From the NCBI RefSeq assembly GCF_020379485.1, contig NC_063450.1, forward strand, positions 31,534,137-31,598,136: a DNA stretch of 64,000 nt. The letters are read 5' to 3'. Origin of the DNA: Brassica napus (taxonomy: Eukaryota; Streptophyta; Magnoliopsida; Brassicales; Brassicaceae). The notes under the pieces were generated by a model that did no database searches, was not told the DNA's origin, and saw only the letters and a list, made by a program, of their open reading frames with translations. This document shows, piece after piece, positions 37,321 to 49,276 of this stretch. Position 1 is the stretch's first letter; every line of letters starts with the position of its first letter. A program made the translations under genes and the position numbers.

Positions 37321-37779
37321 GTTTAAACCTTTTTGTTTCTTCTCTTTTTACCTGATGAGGTAAAATTAAGTGAGTGAATATTTTTTTAGTCGTGCCCACT
37401 TTTGAATTATCTGGAATTTTATAATATTTTTGAACTTTAATTATTGTTTCAATTTGTTCCTCATCAGTTTTAGAAGAGGAAAATATTTTTCGTAGGTTCC
37501 TCCTATATGAGAAAAAAAAAAGAAATTCAGTGGGACCCATGTGTTCATAAATTGACAAAAAAAAATCAATTTAATTGGTATCAATTTTGTGGAACAACAA
37601 ATTCACCATCATTTTTTCATCAAAAATGGTCACCAATTGAAGCCTAAGCATCTTAAATATAGGTGAATTAACATAATTTATTTATAGAAATAATTAAATA
37701 TCTAGATTATATTATATAATTGATAAGATACATATAAATACATATGATACTATAGAAACAATTATAAAAATAGTTTTTA

Positions 37780-39295
37780 TCCTACTATATATTAATTGAA
37801 AAGTCACTTAAATGACTTTTGCTTAGTTGTCATTCATAGGTGAAATTTAGAATTAATTCTTTTAATTTGATTGGTTGTTGGTATTTAAATTTTCATTTAT
37901 TTAATTAAAGTTTTTGAAAGGAAATTAATCCTAGAATTACATAATCTAATCATATTACCATACAAATAATTAAACATTTTAAAGATAGAAGAATTAACAT
38001 AAATTGTTTATAGAAACAATTAAATATCATAGATTACATTATAGAAATTTAAAATATACATATAAATACATATGGTATGATAGAAATAATTATATAAACG
38101 CTTTTAACATATTTATATTAATAGTGGATACGATAAATTATAGATTACAGAAAACTAATTAACCTAAACCTAATAATAATTTTTTTATACTCACTGTGTA
38201 TATTTTTCTAAAATGTGTCCAATGAATGCAAAACAACCAAATATACAATTTTAAAAACATTAAGTCATTTTTCAGTGACAAATGTTGATCGTATAGTTGG
38301 GACATTCCTTTCAGAAATGATTAAAGTATTTATATATTTAAAAACAGAAAATACATGGTCAGTCTTTTAAAATAATATTAATAAATAAAAATATTTATTA
38401 TAATATAAAATTGAAAAATTGGAACATTATACTAATACGAGACTAAAGTTAATATATTCTATTAATATAATTCTTATAGCTTTGATTATCCCCCTGTATA
38501 TTAATTGAGAAGTCACTTTAGTGATTTCTGCTGACGTGTGGTTCATAAGAGAACTTTTCAATTAATTGTTATAATTTGACTGGTTGATGGTTTTAAATTT
38601 TTTATTTATTTAATTAAAAATTTTAAAAGGAAACTAACCCTAAAATTTATAATTCCAAACATGCAATTAAACATCTTAAATATAGATGAATTAATATAAT
38701 TTATTTATAGAAACAATTAAATATCATAGATTACATTATATAAATTGATAATATACATTTAAATACAAATGATACTACAGCAACAATTATAAAAAAGGGT
38801 TTTAATATATTTATATTAGTAGTGAATACAATAAATCATAGATTCCAGAAAACTAATTAATTTAAACCAAATAACATTAATTAAACTAATTAACCTAAAA
38901 ATATTTTTATTTTTTAAAACATAAAAATTATATGGTAAGTCATTGAAAATTATATTAATCAAATATTAATTAAAGTCACTCATTCACTCTCTCTATATAT
39001 ATATTCTAAAATGTTTCAAATGAATGCAAAATAATCAAATATATAATTTTAAAAAATTCTCATCATTTTCCAATGACAATGTGATATCATAGATAGGTTA
39101 TCACTTTTAGAAATGATTAAAATATTTGTATATTCTTAAACATAAAAATTATATGGTAAGTATTTTTAAATTATATTAATCAAAAATATTATTTAATTCA
39201 TCTATTAAGATAAATAGATGAATTATAAAAGTAGAAATAATGGATACAATAATAACTATTTTATGGTTGCCCGTGATTCGCAGATATTAGTATAA
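37780..39295 (+). mobile_element. Helitron-family copies, plus orientation
   Basis: Helitron 5' termini begin at 37780 (TCCTACTATATATTAATTGA) and 38489 (TCCCCCTGTATATTAATTGA), each followed by the family's conserved GGTTGATGGT/TTAATTAAA region. The second copy runs to about 39290, with the ATTATATGGTAAGT and CATCATTTTCCAATGACAAT blocks shared by other copies. No Rep/helicase ORF. Confidence 0.6.
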
Positions 39296-40380
39296 GAGCA
39301 TCTCCAAAAAGGAATTCTATTTTGAAGTTTCCAAAACTCCATATTTGAAGTTTAAAAGTGTTATTCTCCAAAAGCAAAACTTCAAACTCAACTTCAAAAC
39401 TATTTATATTTTATAATATGGTCCTTATACTTTTCATAGCTAATTTGAATTCATAAAACTTTTGTAAATAACTAGCACATAAATAAACATATTACAACAA
39501 TATTAATTAATAAAATATTCTATTAAATATAAAAATTTAAATAAAAATAATTTAATTAATATTAAACTTCAAAAAAAATACCATACTATTTCATAAAATG
39601 ATTTTCGTAATGCATATATGATCTATTAGTGCATTTCGAAGTAAAAATGGCTTTCCTCATTTTTACTTTGTAGATTACGAGTTAAAAATTGTTGAAATCG
39701 GGTAATATTGATACTTGTAAATACATTAGATCGGAACAAGAAAGTAAAAGAGAAACATAAAATATTGCTAAAAGACTAATTTCTTTTTGATGATATTGAT
39801 ACTCGTGAATATATTCGATATGAACAAGAAAGAATTGTACGAAAAAGATATCAAAAACAACAACAACCATCTTCAGTTACACAAAACATTTGTACAATAT
39901 TTGAAAATTTTGAAGGATCCAGATCAAACTTACCTGACTATTAGTGTTGTTGTAATATTTAAATTTATGTAATAGTTATGTCTTCATGTAAATTTTAAAA
40001 ATCTTTTTGTTAAATTTTTTTGTATATTATTGTTGTCTAAATCTAGCTTAAAATATTTAAAATCTTATTTTAAAGTTTTATTTAATTTTATGTGTAAATT
40101 TTAAAATATGTAAACAAAATTTAAAAGATTTATGAGATAAATTTTTTTTAAGGATTAAAACAATAAACGAGAAAATATTTATGAATCATAAAGGTGATGT
40201 GTGATTGTAGGGACCAAAATGGAAATAAAAATATGAAACTTCAAATTTGAAGTTTTGAGTAGTGAAACTTCAAATATAGAGTTTTACTACTCAAAACTTC
40301 AAATTTAAAGTTTTGAAGTTTCTTTTTAGAGAGCAAAAAACTTCATATTTGAAGTTATAGAGTGTTTTTTGAAGATGCTC
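39296..40380. mobile_element. Harbinger/Tourist-type element
   Basis: Inverted ends GAGCATCTCC and GAAGATGCTC with TAA on both sides (39293-39295, 40381-40383). Subterminal inverted AACTTCAAA-rich arms. The 61-codon frame at 39787 (MMILILVNIFDMNKK...) is not recognised as a gene. Confidence 0.75.
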
Positions 40381-40389
40381 TAATGTACC

Positions 40390-41597
40390 CTAGGTGGTTG
40401 CGGGCCAATAAAAATTATAACAACGTTTTTGTGTGGACTTTATAAAAGAAGAAATAATGGATACAATATTATTTCTATCATACAATAATATTGTATCCAC
40501 TATTTATATATAGTTTGTATGATAGAAATAATTATATAAATGCTTTTAACATATTTATATTGATAGTGGATACAATAAATTATAGATTACAGAAACTAAT
40601 TAACCTAAACCTAATAATATTTTTTTTTTTATTCACTATATATTTTTTCTAAAATGTGTCCAATGAATGCAAAACGGTCAAATATACAATTTTAAAAACA
40701 TTCAATCATTTTTCAGTGACAAATATTGATTGTATAATTGAGTTATTACTTTCAGAAATGATTAAAGTATTTATATATTTAAAAACAGAAAATACATGGT
40801 GAGTCACAATTTTGCGGGTAGTTATACTATATAAAGAAATATATATTACCTTTATACTGTTATAATTTTTGAATAATAATTAGAAATTAAAATTTTAATT
40901 TTTAATTTCAAAATTTAGATAATCAAAAATTTCATTATATATTTTTAGAATATATGTGAGATTTAAAATAGTTCAAAAACATAAACCTTAGTCATTAAAA
41001 ATCTTTCTCTTAGAGAAAAGAATACTATAATTAATTCAGATAATTGGTTGTAGAATTACTTTATATTTTAGTTTAACACATGAAAAACCGAAAATACTCT
41101 CGAGAGAGAAAAAAAAAGAGTGTATTTTTTTATGTAACTCCAATATGACCAATACAATGATGAGAGACTTTTATCATGAAAGATCTTTTGTAAATGGTTT
41201 TGTGTAGGCTTTAAAAACATAAAATTTATAATAATTTCCTACCTACAAATATAATTCTTTTATATAATAATATATAACCATTAAAATTATTTTTATAAAA
41301 AATGCTAAACTATTTTATTTAATTATATATAACTAATTGATAAAAATAAAGAAATTGATAAAACATATATATTATTTCTCTAATTCTACAATTAGTTACC
41401 GTAAATCATTATTTGTAATATCATTTATGTTATTTGGTAATTTGTATTAATTAGTTCTAGAGTTGCTTTTTCTTTTTAGATCTGATTAAAATAATAACTA
41501 ACAACAAATCAAATTATAAATATTCTTAAAACTTAACCTATTAACGACACATAATCAAAAGTCAATTAAGTGGCTTTTCAATTAATATATAGTAGGA
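40390..41597 (-). mobile_element. Helitron-like copy related to 16728-17484
   Basis: The minus-strand 5' terminus TCCTACTATATATTAATTGA lies at 41597 and a CACCTAG end at 40390. The right 0.8 kb aligns with 16728-17484. The left part (about 40500-40800) instead repeats 38060-38350 almost unchanged, so the unit is composite. Confidence 0.5.
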
Positions 41598-42688
41598 TAA
41601 ATTTGGTTAAGATAAACATAAAAACATGTCTTAGGAAAATTGTAGTTTAAGCAATTTTTCTCATAATTTGTTCCAAATCACAGTCTCACTCATTTTTTAA
41701 GTTATTGTTTAACGTAAAACTTAAATGGGTTAAGAAAACAAATTCTTCCTTAAATTACCTATGATCATCAAACTATTTTATCAAACACTAACTCATTCAA
41801 CCAAATGTTTTTAATTAAAACTAATCATAGGTTTAGGACTAGTACCTAAATACTCCAACATGTTAGAATTAATATAACTTTGATTAATATAATTAAATGA
41901 CTTACCATAAAATCAATTAAATGAATTACCAAATAATATAATTTTAAATGATTTACCATATAATAATGTTAATTCTTCTGTTTATATTAATAGATGAATT
42001 AAATAAACTTTTTCTTGATTAATATACATTTAAATAACATACCATATAATTTTTATGTTTTAAAATATAAAAATATTTTAATCATTTCTAGAAGTGATAA
42101 CGCATATATGATATCACATTGCCATTGAAAAATGATTGGAAGTTTTTAGAATTATATATTTGACTGTTTTGCATTCATTTGACACATTATTATACTATAT
42201 ATATAGTGAATGAGTGAATTTAATTAATATTATTAAGTTTAGATTAATTAGTTTTCTAAAATCTATGATTTATTTTATTCACTACTAATATAAACATAAT
42301 AAAAACCGTTTTTATAATTGTTTCTATACTATCATATGTATTTATATGTATCTTATCAATTTATATAATGTAATCTAGATATTTAATTATTTTTATAAAA
42401 AAATATGTTAATTTATTTATATTTAAGATGTTTAATTGTATGTTTGGAAACATAGATTAGATTAGGTAATTCTATAAATAGTTTCATTTAAAAAACTTAA
42501 ATTAAATAAATAAATAAAAAAAAAAAACCATCAACCAATTAAATTATAACAATTAATTGGAGAGCTCTTCTATGAACGACATGTCAGCATAAATCAATAA
42601 AGTGACTTCTCAATTAATATATATGAGGATTAATAAATAAAATATTTATTATAATATAAAATTGAAAAATTGGAGCATTATACTAATA
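41598..42688 (-). mobile_element. Helitron-like copy ending in a 5' terminus at 42629
   Basis: On the minus strand TCCTCATATATATTAATTGA starts at 42629. The body (41880-42300) is the inverted counterpart of 43330-43770. No gene. Confidence 0.5.
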
Positions 42689-43233
42689 GGGGAAATTTCA
42701 TTTTTACCACTTTCATGGTACCACTTTTCATCTTTACCACCAATAAAGGGACATTATTAAAAATATCTTCTTCACTAAGTGACAAAAGACTTTTATACTC
42801 TTATTCTCTATATATATAATAAATCATTATTTAAATAAAAAATAAAAGAAATAAAAAAATAAAAAATGATTTTTTTTTTATGTTTCGAATTATATTTTTT
42901 CAAATTCAAGTTTTTTTCTACTTTTTTTTTTTGAATTTTTTTTGAATTTGTTTTATAGTTTTTTTCAAATTTTCTTTTTGAAAATCGAAAATTATGTTTG
43001 AAATTATTTTTAAATTTTTTAAAAAATTGTAAGTATTTATTTATATATTTATTAGAATCCTAACTTTCATATTCGAATAATTCTACTCCACCCCTCAACT
43101 CTTAACCATAAGTCTAGATTAGTTAACCCTAGGGGTATAAGTATCTTCTATCATTCATTAAAAGTGAAGGTAAAAGTGATTATTGTAGACATGGAAAGTG
43201 GTACTATAAATATAATATTTGTGGCAATTTTCC
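42689..43233. mobile_element. Mutator-type MITE
   Basis: GGGGAAATTTCATTTTTACC at the left, TGTGGCAATTTTCC at the right, flanked by the perfect 9-bp duplication ATACTAATA (42680-42688, 43234-43242). 545 bp, no ORF. Confidence 0.82.
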
Positions 43234-43912
43234 ATACTAATATAAGACTAAAGTTAATACATTCTATTAATATAATTCTTATAGTATCATAAAATTGGAA
43301 AATTGGAACATTATACTAATATGAGATTATAAATGTGAACTAATTAGTTTTGTGTGTTTTTAAAATTAGTAGTCAATAAAATAAATCATAGATTTTAGAA
43401 AACTAATTAATCTAAACTTAATAATATTAATTAAATTCACTCATTCACTATATATAGTATAATAATGTGTCAAATGAATGCAAAACAGTCAAATATATAA
43501 TTCTAAAAAACTTCCAATCATTTTCCAATGACAATGTGATATCATATATGCGTTATCACTTTTAGAAATGATTAAAATATTTTTATATTTTAAAACATAA
43601 AAATTATATGGTATGTTATTTAAACGTATATTAATCAAGAAAAAGTTTATTTAATTCATCTATTAATATAAACAAATGAATTAACATTATTATATGGTAA
43701 GTCATTTAAAATTATATTATTTGGTAATTCATTTATTTTGGTAAGTCATTTAATTATATTAATCAAAGTATTTTTCACAGGATTTTTTTAGAGTTAATAA
43801 TCTATTAATATAATTCATATAGCTTGCATTATAATAAAATTAGCATGTTGATTTCTAATAGGAAAAAAAACAGACATAAATAAAAGAACAAGAGGGAAGA
43901 ATAATAAAATAT
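43234..43912. other. Helitron-derived DNA, inverted relative to 41880-42300
   Basis: AT-rich, no gene. Blocks such as CAATGACAATGTGATATCAT and ATTAATATAAACAAATGAAT are the reverse complement of sequence near 42100 and 41970. Confidence 0.5.
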
Positions 43913-44475
43913 GGGAGAAATTTCATTTTTACCACTTTCATGGTACCACTTTTCATCTTTACCACCAATAAAGAGAAATTTTCAAAAATACATTCTTCAT
44001 TAAGTGACAAAATACTCTTATACCTTTGTTCTCTATATATATGATAAATCATTATTTAAATAAATAATAATAAATAAAATAAAAATAAAAATAAAATAAA
44101 ATAATTCTTTTTATGTTTCGAATTATAATTTTTCAAATTCGAACTTTTTTATATTTTTTTTTGAACTTTTTTTCGAAATTTGTTTTTTATTTTTTTCAAA
44201 TTTTTTTTTGAAAATCGAATATTATGTTTGAAACTATTTTTTAAAAAATATATATTTTTAAGGATTTATTTATATATTTATTAGAATCCTAAATTTCATA
44301 GGGAAATTGCCACAAATACCACATTCAGAGTACCATTTTTCATGTCTATACTAATCATTTTTACCATCATTTTTAACGAAGGGTAGAAGACACTTATAGC
44401 ACTAGGGTTAACTAATCTAGACTTAGAGTTTAGAGTTGAGGGGTGGAGTAGAGTTTTTGGAATATGAAATTTAGG
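43913..44475. mobile_element. Rearranged second copy of the 42689 MITE
   Basis: 43913-44300 repeats the left two thirds of the MITE in the same orientation; 44301-44475 is the reverse complement of its right third, starting with the terminal GGGAAATTGCCACAAATA. Either an internal inversion or two abutting partial copies. Confidence 0.65.
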
Positions 44476-44987
44476 AAAAAAAATTAAGCTTTTGTTTGGC
44501 AACATAGATAGCAATAAAAAAAATAGTGATGTTAGGAAAAAAAAAGTAATGGGCTTATGATATTAAAAAATTGGAAGTCCATTACATTATATTAAAAATT
44601 AATGGTCTTATGTTACTTGATATACATATTCAAATCAAAATAATAATTTAAAATTGATTTATATCAAAAATTTATTCAAAAATATACATATATTCAAAAA
44701 TTCATTTTTACTAACATATTTTCCAATAACCATTATAAAAATGTTTTCAATATATATAAGAAAAATACAATACAAAGCTCAATTTCAAACACCAATTTAA
44801 ATTATGGTTTTTATATTTTACGTTGAAATTTAAAAATATAATATATGTGATTATTTATATGATTGTACGTACAAAATATTATTAATTGTAAGATTACTTA
44901 TTTGATGGTACATATAAAATACAATTAATTATATGATAACACATATTTTGTAACCTATGATGACAAATATAGGATATATATTAGTGA
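44476..44987. other. AT-rich intergenic DNA
   Basis: No gene or clear element boundary seen between the rearranged MITE and the hAT MITE; possibly Helitron interior. Confidence 0.4.
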
Positions 44988-45590
44988 TTAGGGGTGGGCG
45001 TTCGGATTTGTTTTCGGATTTGTTTGGGATTTCGTGTTCGGTTCAGATTTTTGAGGATTCGGTTCGGATTTGGATAACCAATTTAAATTATTTTAAAAAT
45101 TTTTAATTTATTATATGTTTTAATTTTTAAAAAATCTATTAACAATAGAATATATTACATATAAATTTGAATAACATATGTCAGAGTACCTAACTTAACA
45201 TATAAATTGGTTTGGTTTAAATATTTGGATAGAGAATTAACAATTATTTAAGTATTTTTGGAGTGTTGAGTATATTTTAACTATTTTAGATATTTACATT
45301 TGATTATTTGTATATATTTTCAAATATTTAAACGAACTTAAAAGTATCATATATATATTCTAGATGTTTATATATATTAAATCTAAAAATAATTAATATA
45401 TATATAAGTATATAAATCTATTTTGGATACCCAAAATACTTCGGTTCGGATCGGATTAGGTTTCAGTTCTTCAGATACCAAAATTTTGAATAATTCAGAT
45501 ATTTAATCAATTTTGGTTCAGATTTCGTACTACTTATTCGGATTGGGATCGGTTCAGTTATTCGAATTCGAATTTTTTGCCCAACTCTAA
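44988..45590. mobile_element. hAT-type MITE
   Basis: Inverted ends TTAGGGGTGGGC and GCCCAACTCTAA (two mismatches), with near-identical flanks ATTAGTGA/ATAGTGAC that look like an aged 8-bp duplication. The interior is rich in TTCGGATTTG/CGGTTCAG motifs. Confidence 0.6.
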
Positions 45591-45636
45591 ATAGTGACAT
45601 AAAAACAAATTGCATCATATTTTTTAAAAAATACAA

Positions 45637-45664
45637 CCGCGCGGACACGCGGATCAAAATCTAG
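45637..45664 (+). mobile_element. Helitron 3' terminus
   Basis: Hairpin CCGCGCGGACACGCGG followed by ATCAAAATCTAG and then T: the structure and CTRR end of a Helitron. It could terminate one of the plus-strand copies that begin further left. Confidence 0.65.
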
Positions 45665-46817
45665 TTAGTTTTCTTTCGGTTATTCTAGACCCACCACCTG
45701 TACAAAAAAATTAATGAAAAAATGCATTCAAAACATTTACCGTAATAATATACACTGTAAGACTGGTTTGTCGATGCCATTATTATCTTTATAAATTTTA
45801 AGCTTAAGGGTAGTGTTAGATGGTTCAAACAAGTGGACATAACCCATGTCTGAGTGATACATGTGTTTAAAAGTTCGACTTCGATTTCCAGTCATCACTT
45901 TGTGATAGAAAAAACAAACTCTCATTCTCCAGTTTTATTTTAGTTTAGAAAAGTTATTGAACTTTCTTTCTTGTATACTTATGGTTTTTATGCTCTAATC
46001 AAATCATGAAGACTGCTCGTTTAGTTTTATATATCCAACCTTTTGTTTGATGTATTGATTGTTTAGTTTTCATTAGTCATTGGCTTCAAAGAGTTTCCTC
46101 CTCTGCTATGAAATCAATCCAATAATTTTCTTTTCTTTGGTTACGTGTGAACAGAGGAAACAGAGTTTTTTAGGAACTGGGAGAGCATCAGAAAGTTACT
46201 TTACTTGGAAGTCATGAAATCTGAACTTGTTGAAGTATAATGTCTTTTACATGATATCAAGGTGTGTGCCATTTTACTCGTAAGGTGTATTGATTGATAT
46301 GTCTTGTAAGCTTCGTTGGTCATTTGTGATAAACATTTCCATGTCCATTTGGCCTGAACTAGATAAAGACTGGGTCGTGTGGGTACTATTACATTAGTAC
46401 CCCCCCCCCTCCCCCCCCCCCCCCCCATTTTGACCAATCCAATAAGTTAAGTCGATACAAAAAAGATATATTTTTGCCTTTCCTATTACTAGGTTGTACA
46501 TACGATCACACACTACTAAAAAGTTTAGAAAAATGCGATAGCGATGCATGCTAAAAAGAATTATATATGTAGTCCTCAAACCTAGAAGAGTGATTGTAAG
46601 AGATCTGAAAACTTGCTGTCAAAGTTCTTAAACAAAACATTTTGAATATAGCGAAGAACACTTTAAACATATGCATCATCTCACAAGTATTATCATGAAA
46701 ACATATCATATCAGCATATCAAAGTCTTTATTAACAAAAGTACGTAGTATTATAAAAGAGAGAATGGGCTGTGGATCCACTTAATCACTCTTGCTTCCCT
46801 CGCAATGTGCTCCCTTG
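45665..46817. other. Intergenic region with a poly(C) tract
   Basis: No gene recognised. A poly(C) run with one T (46400-46426) stands out. The 3' end of the gene at 46818-48320 is at the right edge. Confidence 0.5.
46400..46426. repeat. Poly(C) tract
   Basis: Twenty-six C residues interrupted by one T. The opposite strand is G-rich and able to form a quadruplex. Confidence 0.95.
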
Positions 46818-47673
46818 TCAGTTGTCACCATGGAGGGCCCTCTCAATGCTTAAAAAATAAGAAGAAAAAAAAGAACTGAAGTTAAATACAGCTGGTCGTT
46901 TAAATGTGGAAAAGAAAATGATTACTTACTTAATGCCTTTGAATTCATTGCAGAGGTTGATACGGGAGTGTATTTTTTTCTGTGCCTTCTTCACGAGTTT
47001 AGCTTCAGCAGCACGAAGAGATTGGTTTTTCTTGTAAGCCTCGTTGTTATCTTCTGCCTTGATCTTCAGTATCTCCAAGTTCTGCTTTATCTCCTGATCT
47101 GTGGTCACAAGAACATAGCGCAAGTGTTCTACAGATGCATTCCTTTCCATTTCCTCAAGCTCCCTGTCAGCAAGAGCTCTTTTCTCTGCAGCCTTCTTTG
47201 CTCTGTTGTTCTTAGTGGAGATTCTAGCTTTCATCTTCTTTTTCAGGGAAGCAAAATGCGAAATCATAGTGGACCGTGGGGACTTCTGGTTGTTTTCATC
47301 ATCGACCTTCTTGATAAAGTCAGCAAGAAACCTGAAAAAGACACAAAACATATTATAACATATAAATATTCATAAGAAATCAGGTCAAATCGCAGGTGCA
47401 AAAGTGGATTTAATGTTTGATATATAGAAACAACAAAGAATAAAAAAAACTTATGGAAATATCACACACGAATCAATTCTAGAAACTCTAAAAGAAACAT
47501 CACATCAAAATTGAATAAGACAATTGTGACCAAAATCAACACTGTGTATCGTCAGATCCACTACACTACTATCACACATATGTGTGTGTGTACCGAACGA
47601 ATTGAATAATATTGAGTGATGATAGTAAGCAAACTCAGTAATCAAATCATCATCACATCAAAGGAAGCAACCC

Positions 47674-47713
<40 letters not shown>

Positions 47714-48320
47714 CATCCACAAAGAAATTTATATCATCAGAGTCCCCAATCAAATTGAATATATAGAATCTGTGAGAAAAAAAAAGGCAATTATATTATC
47801 ATCAGATTCGCTTATATATGTACCGAACGAATTGAATATCGAGTGAGAATAGTTAGCACATATAATAATCAAATCATCATCACATCAAAAGGAAACTATG
47901 GCAGAGAGGACTCGATCGAAATATAAATTTATATTATAAGATCAAAATCAAATTGAATATTATTGAGTTCTGTGACCAAAAAAAAGGCAATCATATCATC
48001 ATCACATCACATCACATAATCGCTTATATATTGTGGAGCTTTACTCACAGTATCGGAAAACAGAGAGATATATGTATAGATCAACAATCATATCATCATC
48101 ACCTCGAAACTAAAACGATTGGCAGAGACTTACAATCATCATCAAAAATTAAGTTATATTCAACAGCTATATGACAAACTTACTCTTTTGGAAAGCTTTC
48201 ATCCTCGAAATCTGCACAAAACTTCTTCAAGTCTCCTTCTCCGCTCGTTTCATAGCAGATCCAAAAGCTTTCGATTGATTGTGATATGGGAGCCCATGGT
48301 TTCGTCACCTCTTCCGCCAT
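46818..48320 (-). CDS. Unrecognised basic coiled-coil protein, three exons
   Basis: ATG at 48320 (MAEEVTKPWAPISQSIESFW). Exons 48320-48184, 47331-46930 and 46848-46818 join in phase through consensus donors (GA/GTAAG, AA/GTAAGT) and acceptors (TTTTTCAG, TTTTTTAAG) to give 189 residues ending ...NIERALHGDN. If the last intron is retained, a stop follows directly after GIK. The N-terminal part is acidic and aromatic; the middle is strongly charged, with Lys/Arg-rich helices (KKKMKARISTKNNRAKKAAE) and heptad-like spacing that suggest a coiled coil. I see no signal peptide or membrane segment and do not recognise the family. Intact frames, splice sites and 5' leader argue for a real gene. (GA)n repeats lie in its first intron. 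Confidence 0.7.
47675..47710. repeat. (GA)n microsatellite
   Basis: About 18 GA units inside the first intron of the gene at 46818-48320. Confidence 0.95.
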
Positions 48321-48812
48321 TGTTACAGAGAGAATCGAAAATTCAAAATAAACTCACGAATATGAGAGAGGGAAGGAGGAAATGCTTCGTCCTTCTTTGT
48401 AACAAACTTTCACTGAGCTATAATTAGCTGTGGGCGAGTGCATCGTACACCTTCACCACTATCAGCCCAATAAGATTGTGGCCCAATCACAACCGACTTT
48501 CATTTAAATATCGTGTTTTATCCAGTTTTGTTAACAATTGCGGGTAAATCAAAGAAAATACAATAATATATATTAGTAAACTTTGAGTTTTGGTATTAAT
48601 TAGAGTTTTTGTTTAGATCAAGTATGTATTATTTGATACATTAAAATAGTTATGAATTTGTCACATATTAATCTTTTAATACTTTAACTTTGAATCTTAA
48701 ACTCACCCAAACCCAAATCATATACATATATCCTAAACCTCATACTCCAAACGCTTTTATTAAATCTAAATTCTATTTTTTTTTAACTAATATAGTATTA
48801 TCACAAACTTTA
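48321..48812. other. 5' flank of the coiled-coil gene
   Basis: Promoter-side intergenic sequence of about 490 bp; no obvious TATA box or other gene. Confidence 0.4.
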
Positions 48813-49267
48813 AGAGAAAAAGACAAAAATAGCATTAAATCAAGTTTTTGTTCCCAAACTAGCACTCAAGGTCAAAAGTCACAAAAATAGCATTTAATGT
48901 TTTATCAAAAGTCACAAACTTAGGGTTTATAATTAAAGGGTGGGGTTTAGGATTTAGGGTTTAGGGTTTAGGGTTTAGAGTTTAGGATTTAGGGTTTAAG
49001 GTTTAGGGTTTAGGGTTTAGAGTTTAGGGTTTAGGGTTTATGGTTTAGGGTTTAGGGTTTAGAGTTTAGGGTTTAGGGTTTAAAGTTTAGGGTTTAGGGT
49101 TTAGAGTTGAGAAATGAGGTTTTGGGGATAAGATTTCAAATTTTGAAAAATAAAAAAATTAAAATTTTCAAAGGATAAACTTAGAAAGATGCTATTTTGG
49201 TCATTTTAGTTTTTGAGTGCTATTTTTGTGATATAAACTTAGAAAAGTGCTATTTTGGAGATTTGCC
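48813..49267. mobile_element. Mutator-type MITE with telomere-like interior
   Basis: Perfect 9-bp duplication CAAACTTTA (48804-48812, 49268-49276). Ends share an inverted CAAAAATAGCA / TGCTATTTTGG motif. The middle (about 48905-49110) is an array of GTTTAGGGTTTAGGGTTTAG-type telomere-like repeats. Confidence 0.8.
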
Positions 49268-49276
49268 CAAACTTTA

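Larger units (their letters stand above)
35221..37644. mobile_element. Harbinger-like non-autonomous TIR element, host of further insertions
   Basis: Inverted ends RGCTTCAATTGGTGACC (left) and GGTCACCAATTGAAGCC (right) with TAA target duplications (35218-35220 and 37645-37647), as in PIF/Harbinger elements. It carries a Mutator-type MITE (35353-36313) and a LINE end (36647-37320), leaving little of its own interior. No transposase seen. Confidence 0.7.
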
